From: Rhizobium leguminosarum bv. trifolii WSM1325
GTDB taxonomy: Bacteria > Pseudomonadota > Alphaproteobacteria > Rhizobiales > Rhizobiaceae
DNA length: 64,000 nucleotides
Assembly: GCA_000023185.1 (NCBI GenBank)
Contig: CP001622.1
Coordinates: forward strand, 2,728,001 to 2,792,000
Reading direction: 5' to 3'
Under the pieces are notes generated by a model. It did no database searches, was not told the origin of the DNA, and was given only the letters and a program-made list of their open reading frames with translations. This document shows positions 18,437 to 26,738 of this stretch, in pieces. Positions within the stretch are counted from its first letter, which is position 1; each line of letters opens with the position of its first letter. Both the position numbers and the translations under genes were made by a program.

Positions 18437-19354
18437 ATGCCCGATATCGCCCTCATCGAAACCGCCCGCGATTTCAACCGCTTCTATACGAACTTCCTCG
18501 GCCTGCTGAACAAGGCCTATCTCGACACGCCCTTCACGCTGACCGATGCCCGCATCCTCTTCGAGGTCGGCTCGCATGAGGGCATCAGCGCTGTAGCGCT
18601 TGCCCGCGACCTGCAGCTCGACCCGGCCTATCTCAGCCGCATCCTCAAGCGTTTCCGCGCCGAAGGGCTGATCGAAACCAGCCCCGATCCGGCAGATCTT
18701 CGCAGCCAGGTCATCATTGTCACCGATCGGGGACGAGAGACGTTCGAGGAACTCGGCCGACGCTCCAATGCGCAGATCGCCGCCCGTTTCGATCGCTTGG
18801 CGACTGGCGAACCGGAGGCAGCGGTCTCCGCCATGCACACGATCCGCGCCCTGCTCGACCCGGCGGCAAAGCCCGCACCGGCCATCATCCGCGCCCACCG
18901 CGCCGGCGATATCGGCTGGATCGTTCAGAGCCAGGGCCGCTTCTATGCCGAGGAATATGGCTGGGACCTGCGCTTCGAGGCGCTGGTCGCCGAGGTCGCC
19001 GGAAAATTCCTCGCCAATTTCGATCCGGCCAAGGAATATTGCTGGATCGCCGAACGCGGCGGCGTCAATGTCGGCTCCGTCCTCGTCACCAATGGCGGCG
19101 ACGACATCGCCAAGCTCCGCCTGCTCTATGTCGACAAATCAGCCCGCGGCCTCGGGCTCGGCAAACTGCTGGTCGACGGATGCATCCACTTCTCCAGGGA
19201 TAAAGGCTACCGCGAACTCTCGCTCTGGACCAACGACATGCTGGAGACCGCCCGCGCCATCTACGTCAAGACAGGATTTCGCCTTGTCTCCGAGGAGAGA
19301 CATCGCATGTTCGGCCCCGAGGCGAACGGCCAGAACTGGGTGCTCGATCTCTGA
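18437..19354 (+). CDS. MarR-GNAT bifunctional regulator/acetyltransferase
   Basis: A 305-residue fusion. Residues about 1-145 are a MarR winged helix (FTLTDARILFEVG, ALARDLQLDPAYLSRILKRF, and the DPADLRSQVIIVTDRG wing). Residues about 150-305 are a GNAT acetyltransferase with the acetyl-CoA loop LYVDKSARGLGLGKLLVDGCI and ARAIYVKTGFRLVSEE. Such fusions are a known but poorly understood family; the substrate of the acetyltransferase is unknown. The start is fixed by GGAG inside the dyad just upstream. Confidence 0.9.
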   Translation: MPDIALIETARDFNRFYTNFLGLLNKAYLDTPFTLTDARILFEVGSHEGISAVALARDLQLDPAYLSRILKRFRAEGLIETSPDPADLRSQVIIVTDRGRETFEELGRRSNAQIAARFDRLATGEPEAAVSAMHTIRALLDPAAKPAPAIIRAHRAGDIGWIVQSQGRFYAEEYGWDLRFEALVAEVAGKFLANFDPAKEYCWIAERGGVNVGSVLVTNGGDDIAKLRLLYVDKSARGLGLGKLLVDGCIHFSRDKGYRELSLWTNDMLETARAIYVKTGFRLVSEERHRMFGPEANGQNWVLDL

Positions 19355-19399
19355 ATTTGTTGCGTCGCAGAAATTTCACTTGATTTGGAAACGGTCATT

Positions 19400-19411
19400 C
19401 CCTAATTAGGG
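19400..19411. promoter_or_regulatory. Palindrome before the TetR gene, operator candidate
   Basis: CCCTAATTAGGG is a perfect 12-bp palindrome ending 4 bases before ATG 19416. A second weak dyad (GGAAACGGTCATTCC) lies immediately upstream. The position suits autorepression. Confidence 0.5.
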
Positions 19412-19415
19412 CGCC

Positions 19416-20039
19416 ATGACCGACGCCACCCTCACATCCGAAGCAAAGACCCGCAGCCGCGGCCGTCCGCGCGAGTTCGATATGGACGCAGCACTCGATG
19501 CGGCGCTGCGCGTCTTTTCCGAACGCGGCTACCACGCCGCCGCCATCAGCGAATTGACCGAAGCAATGGGCCTTGCTTCGGGGAGCATCTACAAGGCATT
19601 CAAGGACAAGCGCGGGATCTTCCTCGCTGCTTTCGCCCATTATCGAAAACTCGGCCGACGGCGGCTGGAAGCGATGATCGCGTCTGCGAAGACCGGTCGC
19701 GAGAAGGTCTTCCAGATGGTGATGTATTATACCGAGCTCTCCTATGGCGAAGCCGGCCGCAAAGGCTGTCTCGTCGTTGGCGGCGCCAACGACTTCGCCC
19801 TGCTCGACGAGGAAGCCGCTGCCCACGTCGTGACTGCCTTTGCCGCGGACGAAAAGCTGATGGCTGATCTTATCCGCATCGGCCAGGCAGACGGCACCAT
19901 TCCGAAGACGGTAGACCCGGATACCGCCGCCCTCGCCTTCCTCTGCTTTACCAAGGGCCTACGCGTCATCGGCAAAACAGGACGCAGCAGGGAAGAGATG
20001 CTGTCCGCGGCCGAGGCCGCGATGAAGCTCGTGACCTGA
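19416..20039 (+). CDS. TetR family regulator
   Basis: A 207-residue TetR protein starting with a basic RSRGRPREFDMDAAL extension, then the helix-turn-helix ALRVFSERGYHAAAISELTE / GLASGSIYKAFKDKRGIFLA. The C-terminal domain (KGCLVVGGANDFALLDEEA) resembles the AcrR/NemR-like group. It lies 110 bp upstream of an MFS exporter in the same direction, so it may control that exporter (inference). Confidence 0.88.
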   Translation: MTDATLTSEAKTRSRGRPREFDMDAALDAALRVFSERGYHAAAISELTEAMGLASGSIYKAFKDKRGIFLAAFAHYRKLGRRRLEAMIASAKTGREKVFQMVMYYTELSYGEAGRKGCLVVGGANDFALLDEEAAAHVVTAFAADEKLMADLIRIGQADGTIPKTVDPDTAALAFLCFTKGLRVIGKTGRSREEMLSAAEAAMKLVT

Positions 20040-20149
20040 AAAGTCCGCACCGTGGACGAGAGAAATACCGGCATTCGGTCAAGGATCGGGTGGCCGCAGC
20101 CAGCTTTTTTGCATTCAATTCTTTCAATCTTTGAATACCGGAGCTTCTG

Positions 20150-21358
20150 ATGAGCATTTCAGCCACCACGCCGGACGAGGCCATTCCCAGGGCGCTATCT
20201 CCCTGGCTCACCTTCCTTTTCGCCGCCGCCTGCGGGCTGGTGGCCGCCAATCTCTATTACGGCCAGCCGCTCGCCGGCCCGATCAGCGCCGATCTCGGCT
20301 TCACGCCTGCCGCCACCGGCCTGATCGTCACACTGACGCAGATCGGCTACGGCCTCGGCCTGCTGCTGATCGTGCCGCTCGGCGACCTCACCGAAAACCG
20401 CCGTCTGGTGTTGATGCTGATCGCCGTCTCCGCCGTCGCGCTCATCGGCGCGGCGCTGTCTTCGACGCCCACAACCTTCCTCGTCGCCTCGCTCTCTATC
20501 GGTCTTTCATCGGTCGCAGTTCAGGTCCTGGTTCCCTTTGCCGCCAACATGGCGCCTGATGCCACCCGTGGCCAGGTCGTCGGCAACGTCATGAGCGGCC
20601 TGCTCTGCGGCATCATGCTCGCCCGCCCCTTCGCAAGCTTCGTCGCCGAGGCCTCTTCCTGGCATGTGGTCTACTACGTCACTGCTGGCGTCATGCTCGT
20701 GCTCGCCGTCGTGCTCCGCGCTAACCTGCCGGTCCGCCGGCCGACGACCAGGCTACGCTACGGCGAACTGCTCGCCTCCATGGGCCACCTGGCACTGACC
20801 TCGCGGGTGCTGCAGCGCCGGGCGCTCTATCAGGCCGGCATGTTCGGCGCCTTCAGCCTGTTCTGGACGACGACGCCGCTGCTGCTCGCAAGTCCCGCCT
20901 TCGGCCTGACACAGAACGGCATCGCCCTCTTCGCCCTCGCAGGTGCTGCCGGCGCCATCGCCTCGCCGATTGCCGGCCGGCTTGCCGATCGCGGTATGAC
21001 GAAGATCGCCTCGACGCTTGCCATGCTGCTCGGCATGGCTGCCTTCCTGATCGGCCATTTCGCCGGCGACGGCTCGCTTGGCGCTTTGCTGCTCTTGACG
21101 GCGGCAGCGATCCTTCTCGATTTCGGCGTGACGACCAATCTCGTCTGCGGCCAGCGCGCCATCTATGCGCTGAACCCGGAACATCGCAGCCGGCTCAACG
21201 GCCTGTTCATGGCGACCTTCTTTGCCGGCGGCGCACTGGGCTCAGCACTCGGCGGCTGGGCCTATGCGACCGGCGGCTGGACGATGACGGCGTGGATCGG
21301 CTTCTGCTTCCCTGCGCTGGCCTTCCTGCTGTTCCTGACGGAAGGACGCGGCAAGTAA
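20150..21358 (+). CDS. MFS transporter (drug/metabolite exporter type)
   Basis: A 402-residue, 12-helix major facilitator protein. Visible features are the first helix LTFLFAAACGLVAANLYYGQPL, the loop 2-3 motif A variant VPLGDLTENRRLVL, a repeat motif in the second half (AGRLADRGMTKIAS) and a final helix ending LFLTEGRGK. It is of the exporter (YnfM/DHA1-like) type; the substrate is unknown. A TetR gene lies just upstream and may sense the same compound. Confidence 0.9.
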   Translation: MSISATTPDEAIPRALSPWLTFLFAAACGLVAANLYYGQPLAGPISADLGFTPAATGLIVTLTQIGYGLGLLLIVPLGDLTENRRLVLMLIAVSAVALIGAALSSTPTTFLVASLSIGLSSVAVQVLVPFAANMAPDATRGQVVGNVMSGLLCGIMLARPFASFVAEASSWHVVYYVTAGVMLVLAVVLRANLPVRRPTTRLRYGELLASMGHLALTSRVLQRRALYQAGMFGAFSLFWTTTPLLLASPAFGLTQNGIALFALAGAAGAIASPIAGRLADRGMTKIASTLAMLLGMAAFLIGHFAGDGSLGALLLLTAAAILLDFGVTTNLVCGQRAIYALNPEHRSRLNGLFMATFFAGGALGSALGGWAYATGGWTMTAWIGFCFPALAFLLFLTEGRGK

Positions 21359-21491
21359 GGCAACATCAGAATTCAGGATTGAACGTCTAAAACCTTGACA
21401 GAGCCAACTTTTGGATGCCCACCTCCAGGAGGCAGCGTATTCATCCGTTTGAGAGCTGCAGAATTTTCGCCTTTTTGCATGGGATTCCGGC

Positions 21492-21722
21492 ATGGAGATA
21501 GACGAAGAGAAAATCGACGATGCTGTGCTTGCATTGTTATGGCTGACGCTGCATGACGGAGACCGTGCCTGGAAAGGTTTTGACTGGGGCGTGATGGACC
21601 GTTTGCATCAGAAAGGTCTGATTGCAAATCCCGCGGGCAAGGCCAAGTCTGTGGTTCTGAGCGACGAAGGTTTGCGACGATCGGAGGAATTATTCCGCGC
21701 TCTGTTTATGCGATCGACGTGA
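21492..21722 (+). CDS. DUF6429-type small protein
   Basis: A 76-residue protein: MEIDEEKIDDAVLALLWLTL, HDGDRAWKGFDWGVMDRLHQ, KGLIANPAGKAKSVVLSDEG. This matches my memory of the DUF6429 family, short winged-helix-like proteins of unknown function found widely in proteobacteria. No signal peptide or membrane segment. It ends 29 bp before the convergent HxlR gene. Confidence 0.7.
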   Translation: MEIDEEKIDDAVLALLWLTLHDGDRAWKGFDWGVMDRLHQKGLIANPAGKAKSVVLSDEGLRRSEELFRALFMRST

Positions 21723-21751
21723 TGATCGCTCTTCCTGATTTATCAGCGGCC

Positions 21752-22168
21752 CTAGCTGTTGTGAGAATCGAACTGAGAACGGGCGGCGCGAACGGCATCA
21801 TGGTTTGCTTCCGCCCAGTTCAACAGTTGCGCCAGCGTCTGGTAAAGCGAGCGGCCGAGTTCGGTCATCGAATATTCCACACTCGGCGGCTTGGTCGGGA
21901 ACACCTCGCGGTGGATGTAACCGTCCCTCTGCAGGTCGCGCAGCGTCTGCGTCAGCATGCGCTGCGAAATATCAGGGATCATCCGCCGCAGCTCGCCGAA
22001 CCGATAGGGCCGATCCGCCAGCACATCGAGGAGCAGCGTCGACCATTTGCCGCCGATCTGCTGCATCATGTCCCTGACCGGGCAGTTGCCGAAATCGAGG
22101 CCGGCAAGATCGATCTCGCGCCGCGTCCCCGGCATCCTGTTCTTCAAACTGAGGACTGCACCGCTCAT
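21752..22168 (-). CDS. HxlR family regulator (QorR/YtfH-like)
   Basis: A 138-residue HxlR winged-helix regulator: [32 protein letters not shown], then [39 protein letters not shown]. The conserved Cys before the first helix (NCPVRD) is the redox-sensing cysteine in QorR-type members. It is divergent from a QorB-like quinone reductase, an arrangement known as ytfH-ytfG in E. coli and qorR-qor2 in Corynebacterium. It therefore probably represses the reductase and itself under non-oxidising conditions. Confidence 0.9.
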   Translation of the reverse strand: MSGAVLSLKNRMPGTRREIDLAGLDFGNCPVRDMMQQIGGKWSTLLLDVLADRPYRFGELRRMIPDISQRMLTQTLRDLQRDGYIHREVFPTKPPSVEYSMTELGRSLYQTLAQLLNWAEANHDAVRAARSQFDSHNS

Positions 22169-22291
22169 CTGCTGGTTCCCTTTTGGTAACGTACAGCCGA
22201 AAAACTGCCTCCTTTACACCGTCAAGTCAATTCCTATTCTAGTGTTACTCTCTTTTTGAGACCACCAGCACAACACAGAAGGAAACGACGT

Positions 22292-23197
22292 ATGAGCGAA
22301 ACCATCCTGGTCACCGGCGCTGCTGGGCAGCTCGGACAGCGTGTCATCCATCACCTCATCGAGACCTACAAGATCGCCCCCGGCAGCATTGTCGCGGCAA
22401 CGCGCAGCCCCGAAAAGCTCTCCGAACTCGAAAAGAAGGGTGTGGTCACCCGCAAGGCCGATTTCGATGACGCGGCCGGTCTGGAGGAGGCTTTCGCCGG
22501 CGTCGACCGGTTGCTGATCATCAGCACCGATGCGCTCGACACCCCCGGCAAGCGCCTTGCCCAGCACCAGGGTGCCGTCGCGGCGGCAGTCAAAGCAGGC
22601 GTCAAGCACATCGCCTACACCTCGATGCCGGCGCCGGACAATTCGCTCGTCACCTTCGCGCCCGATCATCTCGGCAGCGAAAACGCCATCAAGTCAAGCG
22701 GCATCGCCCATACGATCATCCGCGATGCCTGGTACCACGACAACTATCTGCACGGGATGCCGCACAATCTGCAGGGCGGCAAATGGTACAGCGCCACCGG
22801 CGACGGCAAGATCTCCACCATCTCGCGTGACGACTGCGCGTTGGCGATCGCCGCAGCCCTTGCCTCCGGCACATCCGAGAGCGCCACCTATACGCTGACC
22901 GGCGCGCAATCGCTGAACAACCGGCAGATCGCCGCCATCGTCTCCGACGTCGCCGGCAAGCCGCTCGCGGTCGTCGACGTCAATGATGAGCAGCTCGGTC
23001 AGGGTATGCTCGGCGCCGGCCTCCCCGGTTTTGTCGCCGACATGCTGGTCTCTGCCGACGCCAACACCCGCGCCGGCAAGTTCGACATCGTCACCGAAGA
23101 CTTCACCAAGCTGACCGGCAAACAGCCGCAGCCGCTGAAGGATTTCTTCGTGGAGCACAAGGCGGCGCTGACGACTTCAGGCAATGCTGCGCATTGA
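22292..23197 (+). CDS. qorB: NAD(P)H:quinone oxidoreductase type 2 (QorB-like)
   Basis: A 301-residue atypical SDR of the NmrA/QorB group: ILVTGAAGQLGQRVI (NADPH site), AATRSPEKLSELEKKGV, ISTDALDTPGKRLAQHQGAV, HIAYTSMPAPDNS and the IIRDAWYHDNYL block seen in E. coli QorB (YtfG). It reduces quinones in the cytosol. AGAAGGAAACG precedes ATG 22292. It is divergent from the HxlR regulator, as in characterised qorB loci. Confidence 0.88.
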   Translation: MSETILVTGAAGQLGQRVIHHLIETYKIAPGSIVAATRSPEKLSELEKKGVVTRKADFDDAAGLEEAFAGVDRLLIISTDALDTPGKRLAQHQGAVAAAVKAGVKHIAYTSMPAPDNSLVTFAPDHLGSENAIKSSGIAHTIIRDAWYHDNYLHGMPHNLQGGKWYSATGDGKISTISRDDCALAIAAALASGTSESATYTLTGAQSLNNRQIAAIVSDVAGKPLAVVDVNDEQLGQGMLGAGLPGFVADMLVSADANTRAGKFDIVTEDFTKLTGKQPQPLKDFFVEHKAALTTSGNAAH

Positions 23198-23219
23198 AGC
23201 CTTTCGCTGTGTCCCTGCG

Positions 23220-23480
23220 CTAGTCGCAGGGATGAGCGAACTCCGATTCTGGATCCCTCATCAGGTCAGATGAGTCGCTCACGGCGCAGCCGCGCCGTGG
23301 CTGGATTCCTGTGACAGGCACAGGAATGAGGGAGGGTGAATTAAACGCCTTCGCCAAAATTTCCCGTCGACATTGAGACAACGGTTGATGGGAAGCGCTA
23401 CCTCTCCCATCCTCATTCCTGTGCCTGTCATAGGAATCCAGCGCGCCCAAGTCCTTGGGCGCGGGAGACTCTTCCTTCAA
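23220..23480. repeat. Composite palindromic repeat element, copy A
   Basis: Two 31-bp segments (23301-23331 and 23411-23441) are inverted copies differing at one base. Each is flanked by its own hairpin: CACGGCGCAGCCGCGCCGTG at 23279-23298 and GCGCCCAAGTCCTTGGGCGC near 23443-23462. The same two modules recur at 50526-50661. It fills the 357-bp gap between the convergent qorB and pdxJ genes. No coding capacity is seen. Confidence 0.8.
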
Positions 23481-23554
23481 GACGCACTGTCTGACTCAGG
23501 GCCCAAAACGTAATAACCCGCTTCCAGTCAAAGCGTTGAAGAAAACGACCTTCC

Positions 23555-24307
23555 TCAAACCACCTGCCCGCAAGCCCGGCAGAAGCGCCGCACCGTTTCC
23601 GCCATGCCGTATTCCAGCGCATCGGCGGTCAACCCATGACCGATCGAGACCTCGGCAAGCTGGGGAATGCGCCTGACCAGCGCCGGCAGGTTTTCGACCG
23701 TCAGATCGTGGCCGGCATTGACGGCGAGGCCGATTTCAAGGGCCGCATCTGCCGTCCGTCCAAGCGCTTCAAGGATCGGGCCTGCCCGCTCCGGTGCGTC
23801 GAAGCAACCGCCATAGGGGCCGGTATAGAGTTCGATCCGATCGGCGCCGACCGCCTTGGCGATCTCAACCGCCTGTGCGTCCCCGTCACCATCGGCAAAC
23901 AGCGACACCCGGCATCCCATCGTCTTCAGCCGCGCGACGGCATCGGTCAGGAACGCCTGGTGCTTGCGGAAATCCCAGCCGTGATCGGAGGTCGCCTGGG
24001 CGGGATCGTCAGGCACCAGCGTCACCTGCTCGGGTGCCGCGCCGGCGCAGAGTTCGAAGAATTCCTCTGTGGGATAACCCTCGATATTGAACTCGGTCTT
24101 GGGGAATTCGTCGTCGATCAGGTTGCGGATCACAGGCAGGTCGGAAAAGCGGATGTGCCGCTGGTCGGGGCGCGGATGCACCGTCAGCCCGCTCGCACCG
24201 GATTTCAGCGCGATACGCCCGAGCGCTTCGACGCTCGGCCAGGGCAGGTCGCGCCGGTTGCGCAGCATCGCGACGGCGTTGAGGTTCACGGAGAGCTTGG
24301 CGGGCAT
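23555..24307 (-). CDS. pdxJ: Pyridoxine 5'-phosphate synthase
   Basis: Condenses 1-deoxyxylulose 5-phosphate with 3-amino-2-oxopropyl phosphate, the last ring-forming step of de novo vitamin B6 synthesis. The 250-residue TIM barrel carries [15 protein letters not shown], the [10 protein letters not shown] phosphate/active-site loop, [17 protein letters not shown], the SDHGWDF loop, [21 protein letters not shown] and [16 protein letters not shown] 24307 ([10 protein letters not shown]) matches the family start; an ATG 12 nt upstream is possible. It is monocistronic and convergent with qorB. Confidence 0.96.
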   Translation of the reverse strand: MPAKLSVNLNAVAMLRNRRDLPWPSVEALGRIALKSGASGLTVHPRPDQRHIRFSDLPVIRNLIDDEFPKTEFNIEGYPTEEFFELCAGAAPEQVTLVPDDPAQATSDHGWDFRKHQAFLTDAVARLKTMGCRVSLFADGDGDAQAVEIAKAVGADRIELYTGPYGGCFDAPERAGPILEALGRTADAALEIGLAVNAGHDLTVENLPALVRRIPQLAEVSIGHGLTADALEYGMAETVRRFCRACGQVV

Positions 24308-24757
24308 GGCGAGATCCATCGGTCACGGAAATGGGAGGCCTGCTTTTAAGCCAAGTGCTCCGCGATGGCCAACGAGATTCACAAATGGATGCGATGCCAA
24401 TCGCTGATGGGCACCGAAATTACGCTGAGCATTTGCCGCACGCGTACCGCAGATAGTAAATCCCGTCACCTTTGAAGAGAACCGCGAGATCCCGCAGTGC
24501 AGCACAGGTTTTTGTGCAACACACCCAAGGACCCGGCAAAATATGCCGGTAAAGTTGCTATCCCATTTAAAAGAGATTATTTTTAGCACTTATAAAAAAG
24601 ATCATTCACGCATAACGTGGAGATCGTATTGCGTAGAGTACGCCGCGTACTGCTTCTTTCCCAATGAGAAAAACGCCTAGAGGAAACCCCACTCGCCGCG
24701 CATGGGAAGCAACTGGCAAAGCCGCATGAGGTGCAACAACATGCCCCAGGAGGGTTC
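24308..24757. promoter_or_regulatory. Long AT-rich gap upstream of the MerR-LuxR hybrid gene
   Basis: The 450-bp gap includes a distinctly AT-rich section (about 24540-24610) that probably holds the promoter(s). It also contains AGTACGCCGCGTACT (24638-24652), a 6-bp inverted repeat around CCG that could be a MerR/LuxR-type operator. I found no convincing gene or RNA structure in it. Confidence 0.4.
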
Positions 24758-25450
24758 ATGCCAGACGGTTCCAAACGCCTGTTTGCCACCGCCGGTATCG
24801 CTTCGGAGGCCCGATCGAGATATCGGTTCCTGCCTTCAGCCGCGCTGCCGCCGGATCTACCTGATGGTCCGGTGCCTATTGCCGACATGGCAAACGCATT
24901 CGGCGTCACACACAGGACACTGCATTTCTATGAAGAGAAAGGGTTGATTTCAGCCAACCGCATCGGCCTGATGAGGGTCTACGGCCAGGACGATGTGATG
25001 CGCATGGCCGTGATCACGGTCTGCCGCGATACCGGTATGCCGATCGCCGTCATCCAGGAACTGATGGGCGAACTCCGCAACGCTGATTCGCAGGAGACGG
25101 CCGAGGCAATGTTCCGCGAGGCCCTGCAGGTGCGCAAGCGCGAACTGACGGCAGAGATGTCGACGCTGCACCGCCAGCTCCAGCAGGTCGGCGACCTCCT
25201 GGACTACGACGGCAGCATCGAGGAGCCGCCGTTAAACGACAATCAGGACAGTGCAAGCCTGACCGCACAGGAGCGGCGTTGCCTGGAACTGATGGCCGAG
25301 GGTTATTCCACCCAGCGCATCGCCCGGGCGCTCGACCTGAAGCATGACGAAACCCGTGACCTGGAGGCCGGAATCATCCTGAAATTCCGCGCCAACAACC
25401 GCTTCCAGGCCATCGCCAAGGCAGTTCTGCTCGGCATCGTGCAGGCTTAG
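24758..25450 (+). CDS. MerR-LuxR two-headed transcriptional regulator
   Basis: A 230-residue protein with a MerR winged helix at about 39-105 (IADMANAFGVTHRTLHFYEE, then GLMRVYGQDDVMRM), a coiled helix (REALQVRKRELTAEMSTLHR) and a C-terminal LuxR/GerE-type helix-turn-helix at about 165-228 (LTAQERRCLELMAEGYSTQR, IARALDLKHDETRDLEAGII, then ALLGIVQA). Two DNA-binding heads on one chain are unusual. No metal-binding Cys is seen in the MerR part. The start is fixed by CAGGAGGG at 24747-24754. The 450-bp upstream gap suggests complex control. Confidence 0.8.
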   Translation: MPDGSKRLFATAGIASEARSRYRFLPSAALPPDLPDGPVPIADMANAFGVTHRTLHFYEEKGLISANRIGLMRVYGQDDVMRMAVITVCRDTGMPIAVIQELMGELRNADSQETAEAMFREALQVRKRELTAEMSTLHRQLQQVGDLLDYDGSIEEPPLNDNQDSASLTAQERRCLELMAEGYSTQRIARALDLKHDETRDLEAGIILKFRANNRFQAIAKAVLLGIVQA

Positions 25451-25537
25451 TACCATCCGCCCAAGATACGGCCGCCACCGTTTCTTCCTCACCACTCCAG
25501 ATGGCGAATGAGACCTGGTCGCAGGTGCGACCGGGAA

Positions 25538-26665
25538 TCAGCGGACGATCGTCAGCGTCTCTGCCGCGCGCGTGATTGCTGTATAGAGCCAGCGTTCCCG
25601 GGTATCGCGAAACGCCCAGCTCTCGTCGAAGAGCACGACATCGTTCCATTGCGAACCCTGCGCCTTGTGAACGGTCAGCGCGTAGCCGAAGTCGAACTCG
25701 TCGTAGCGTTTGCGGGTGTTCCAGGGAATCTCGCCCTCGACATCCTCAAAGGCCTGCTTCAGCAGTTTGATCTTGGCCGCTCCCCGGTCCATGTCGTCAT
25801 CCTCAGGGCGGACGAGCAGATTGATGCCGGGCTTCGTCGTTTCCTTGGACGAGGTCATCACCTGCCAGAGCGAACCGTTGAGCAGGCCCTTGGCCGGATC
25901 GTTCCGCAGGCAGACGAGCTTGTCGCCGGTCTGCGGATAATCGGCATTGAAGCCTTTCAACTCACGCAGGCGCTGATTGTAGCGCCGCCGCGTGCGATTG
26001 GTGCCGACGAGCACCTGATCGGCATCGAGCACCAGCTGCTGCGTCACCTCGTTCTTCGAGATCACCTTGGCCGTGCCGTAATCGCCGTACATCACCTCAT
26101 TGCCTTCGCGCACCTGCATGGCGAGCTTGATGATCGGATTGTCGCGCGCCTGCCGGTGGATATCGGTGAGCAGGTAGTCCGGATCCTGATTGGTGAAGTA
26201 GCCGCCGCCTGTGACCGGCGGCAGCTGGCCGGGATCGCCGAGCACCAGGATCGGCGTGCCGAAGCTCATCAGATCCTTGCCGAGCGCCTCGTCCACCATC
26301 GAGCATTCGTCGACGATGATCAGCGCCGCCTTGGCGACCGGGCTTTGCCGGTTGATCGAAAACATCGGCGCGATCGAGGTCTTGCCTGTTTCCTCGTCTT
26401 CCACGGCCTCCTCGCCGCGCGGCCGATAGATCAGCGAATGGATCGTCCGGGCGTTGGAGGCGCCGCGCGAGCGCAGCACCTGCGCCGCCTTGCCGGTGAA
26501 TGCGGCAAACAGCACGTCGCCGTCGACATTTTCGGCAAAATGCTTGGCAAGCGTCGTCTTTCCCGTTCCGGCGTAGCCGAACAGGCGAAAGAGCGGCGAG
26601 CGCCCTTCCTTCAGCCATTTCGAAACAGCCTTCAGGGCTTCATCTTGTTGCGGCGCAAATTGCAT
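25538..26665 (-). CDS. SF1B DNA helicase of RecD/Dda type
   Basis: A 375-residue helicase. Motif I is LFGYAGTGKTTLA (about 29-41), motif Ia AAFTGKAAQVLRS, motif II LIIVDECSMVDE, motif III LVLGDPGQLPPV, and the C-terminal motifs VHKAQGSQWNDVVLFDE and YTAITRAAETLTIV. It is short compared with RecD or RecD2 and lacks their N-terminal domains, so it resembles phage T4 Dda-like stand-alone helicases common in Rhizobiales. 5'-3' unwinding is expected. It lies 73 bp downstream of a LysR gene on the same strand. Confidence 0.88.
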   Translation of the reverse strand: MQFAPQQDEALKAVSKWLKEGRSPLFRLFGYAGTGKTTLAKHFAENVDGDVLFAAFTGKAAQVLRSRGASNARTIHSLIYRPRGEEAVEDEETGKTSIAPMFSINRQSPVAKAALIIVDECSMVDEALGKDLMSFGTPILVLGDPGQLPPVTGGGYFTNQDPDYLLTDIHRQARDNPIIKLAMQVREGNEVMYGDYGTAKVISKNEVTQQLVLDADQVLVGTNRTRRRYNQRLRELKGFNADYPQTGDKLVCLRNDPAKGLLNGSLWQVMTSSKETTKPGINLLVRPEDDDMDRGAAKIKLLKQAFEDVEGEIPWNTRKRYDEFDFGYALTVHKAQGSQWNDVVLFDESWAFRDTRERWLYTAITRAAETLTIVR

Positions 26666-26738
26666 GATCGTAGGACTTGGCAGGATTCGCGGGATTTAGG
26701 CAAGGCGGAAAACGGCAAATCGCCCGGCCGGACGATCA

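Noticed and set aside
22176..22196. HxlR operator (GTTCC...GTAAC) between hxlR and qorB
   Set aside because: Only five-base arms with a mismatch; too weak to call.
23279..23462. Possible CRISPR-like repeats
   Set aside because: Copies are inverted and unequal with internal hairpins, not evenly spaced direct repeats; treated as palindromic elements instead.
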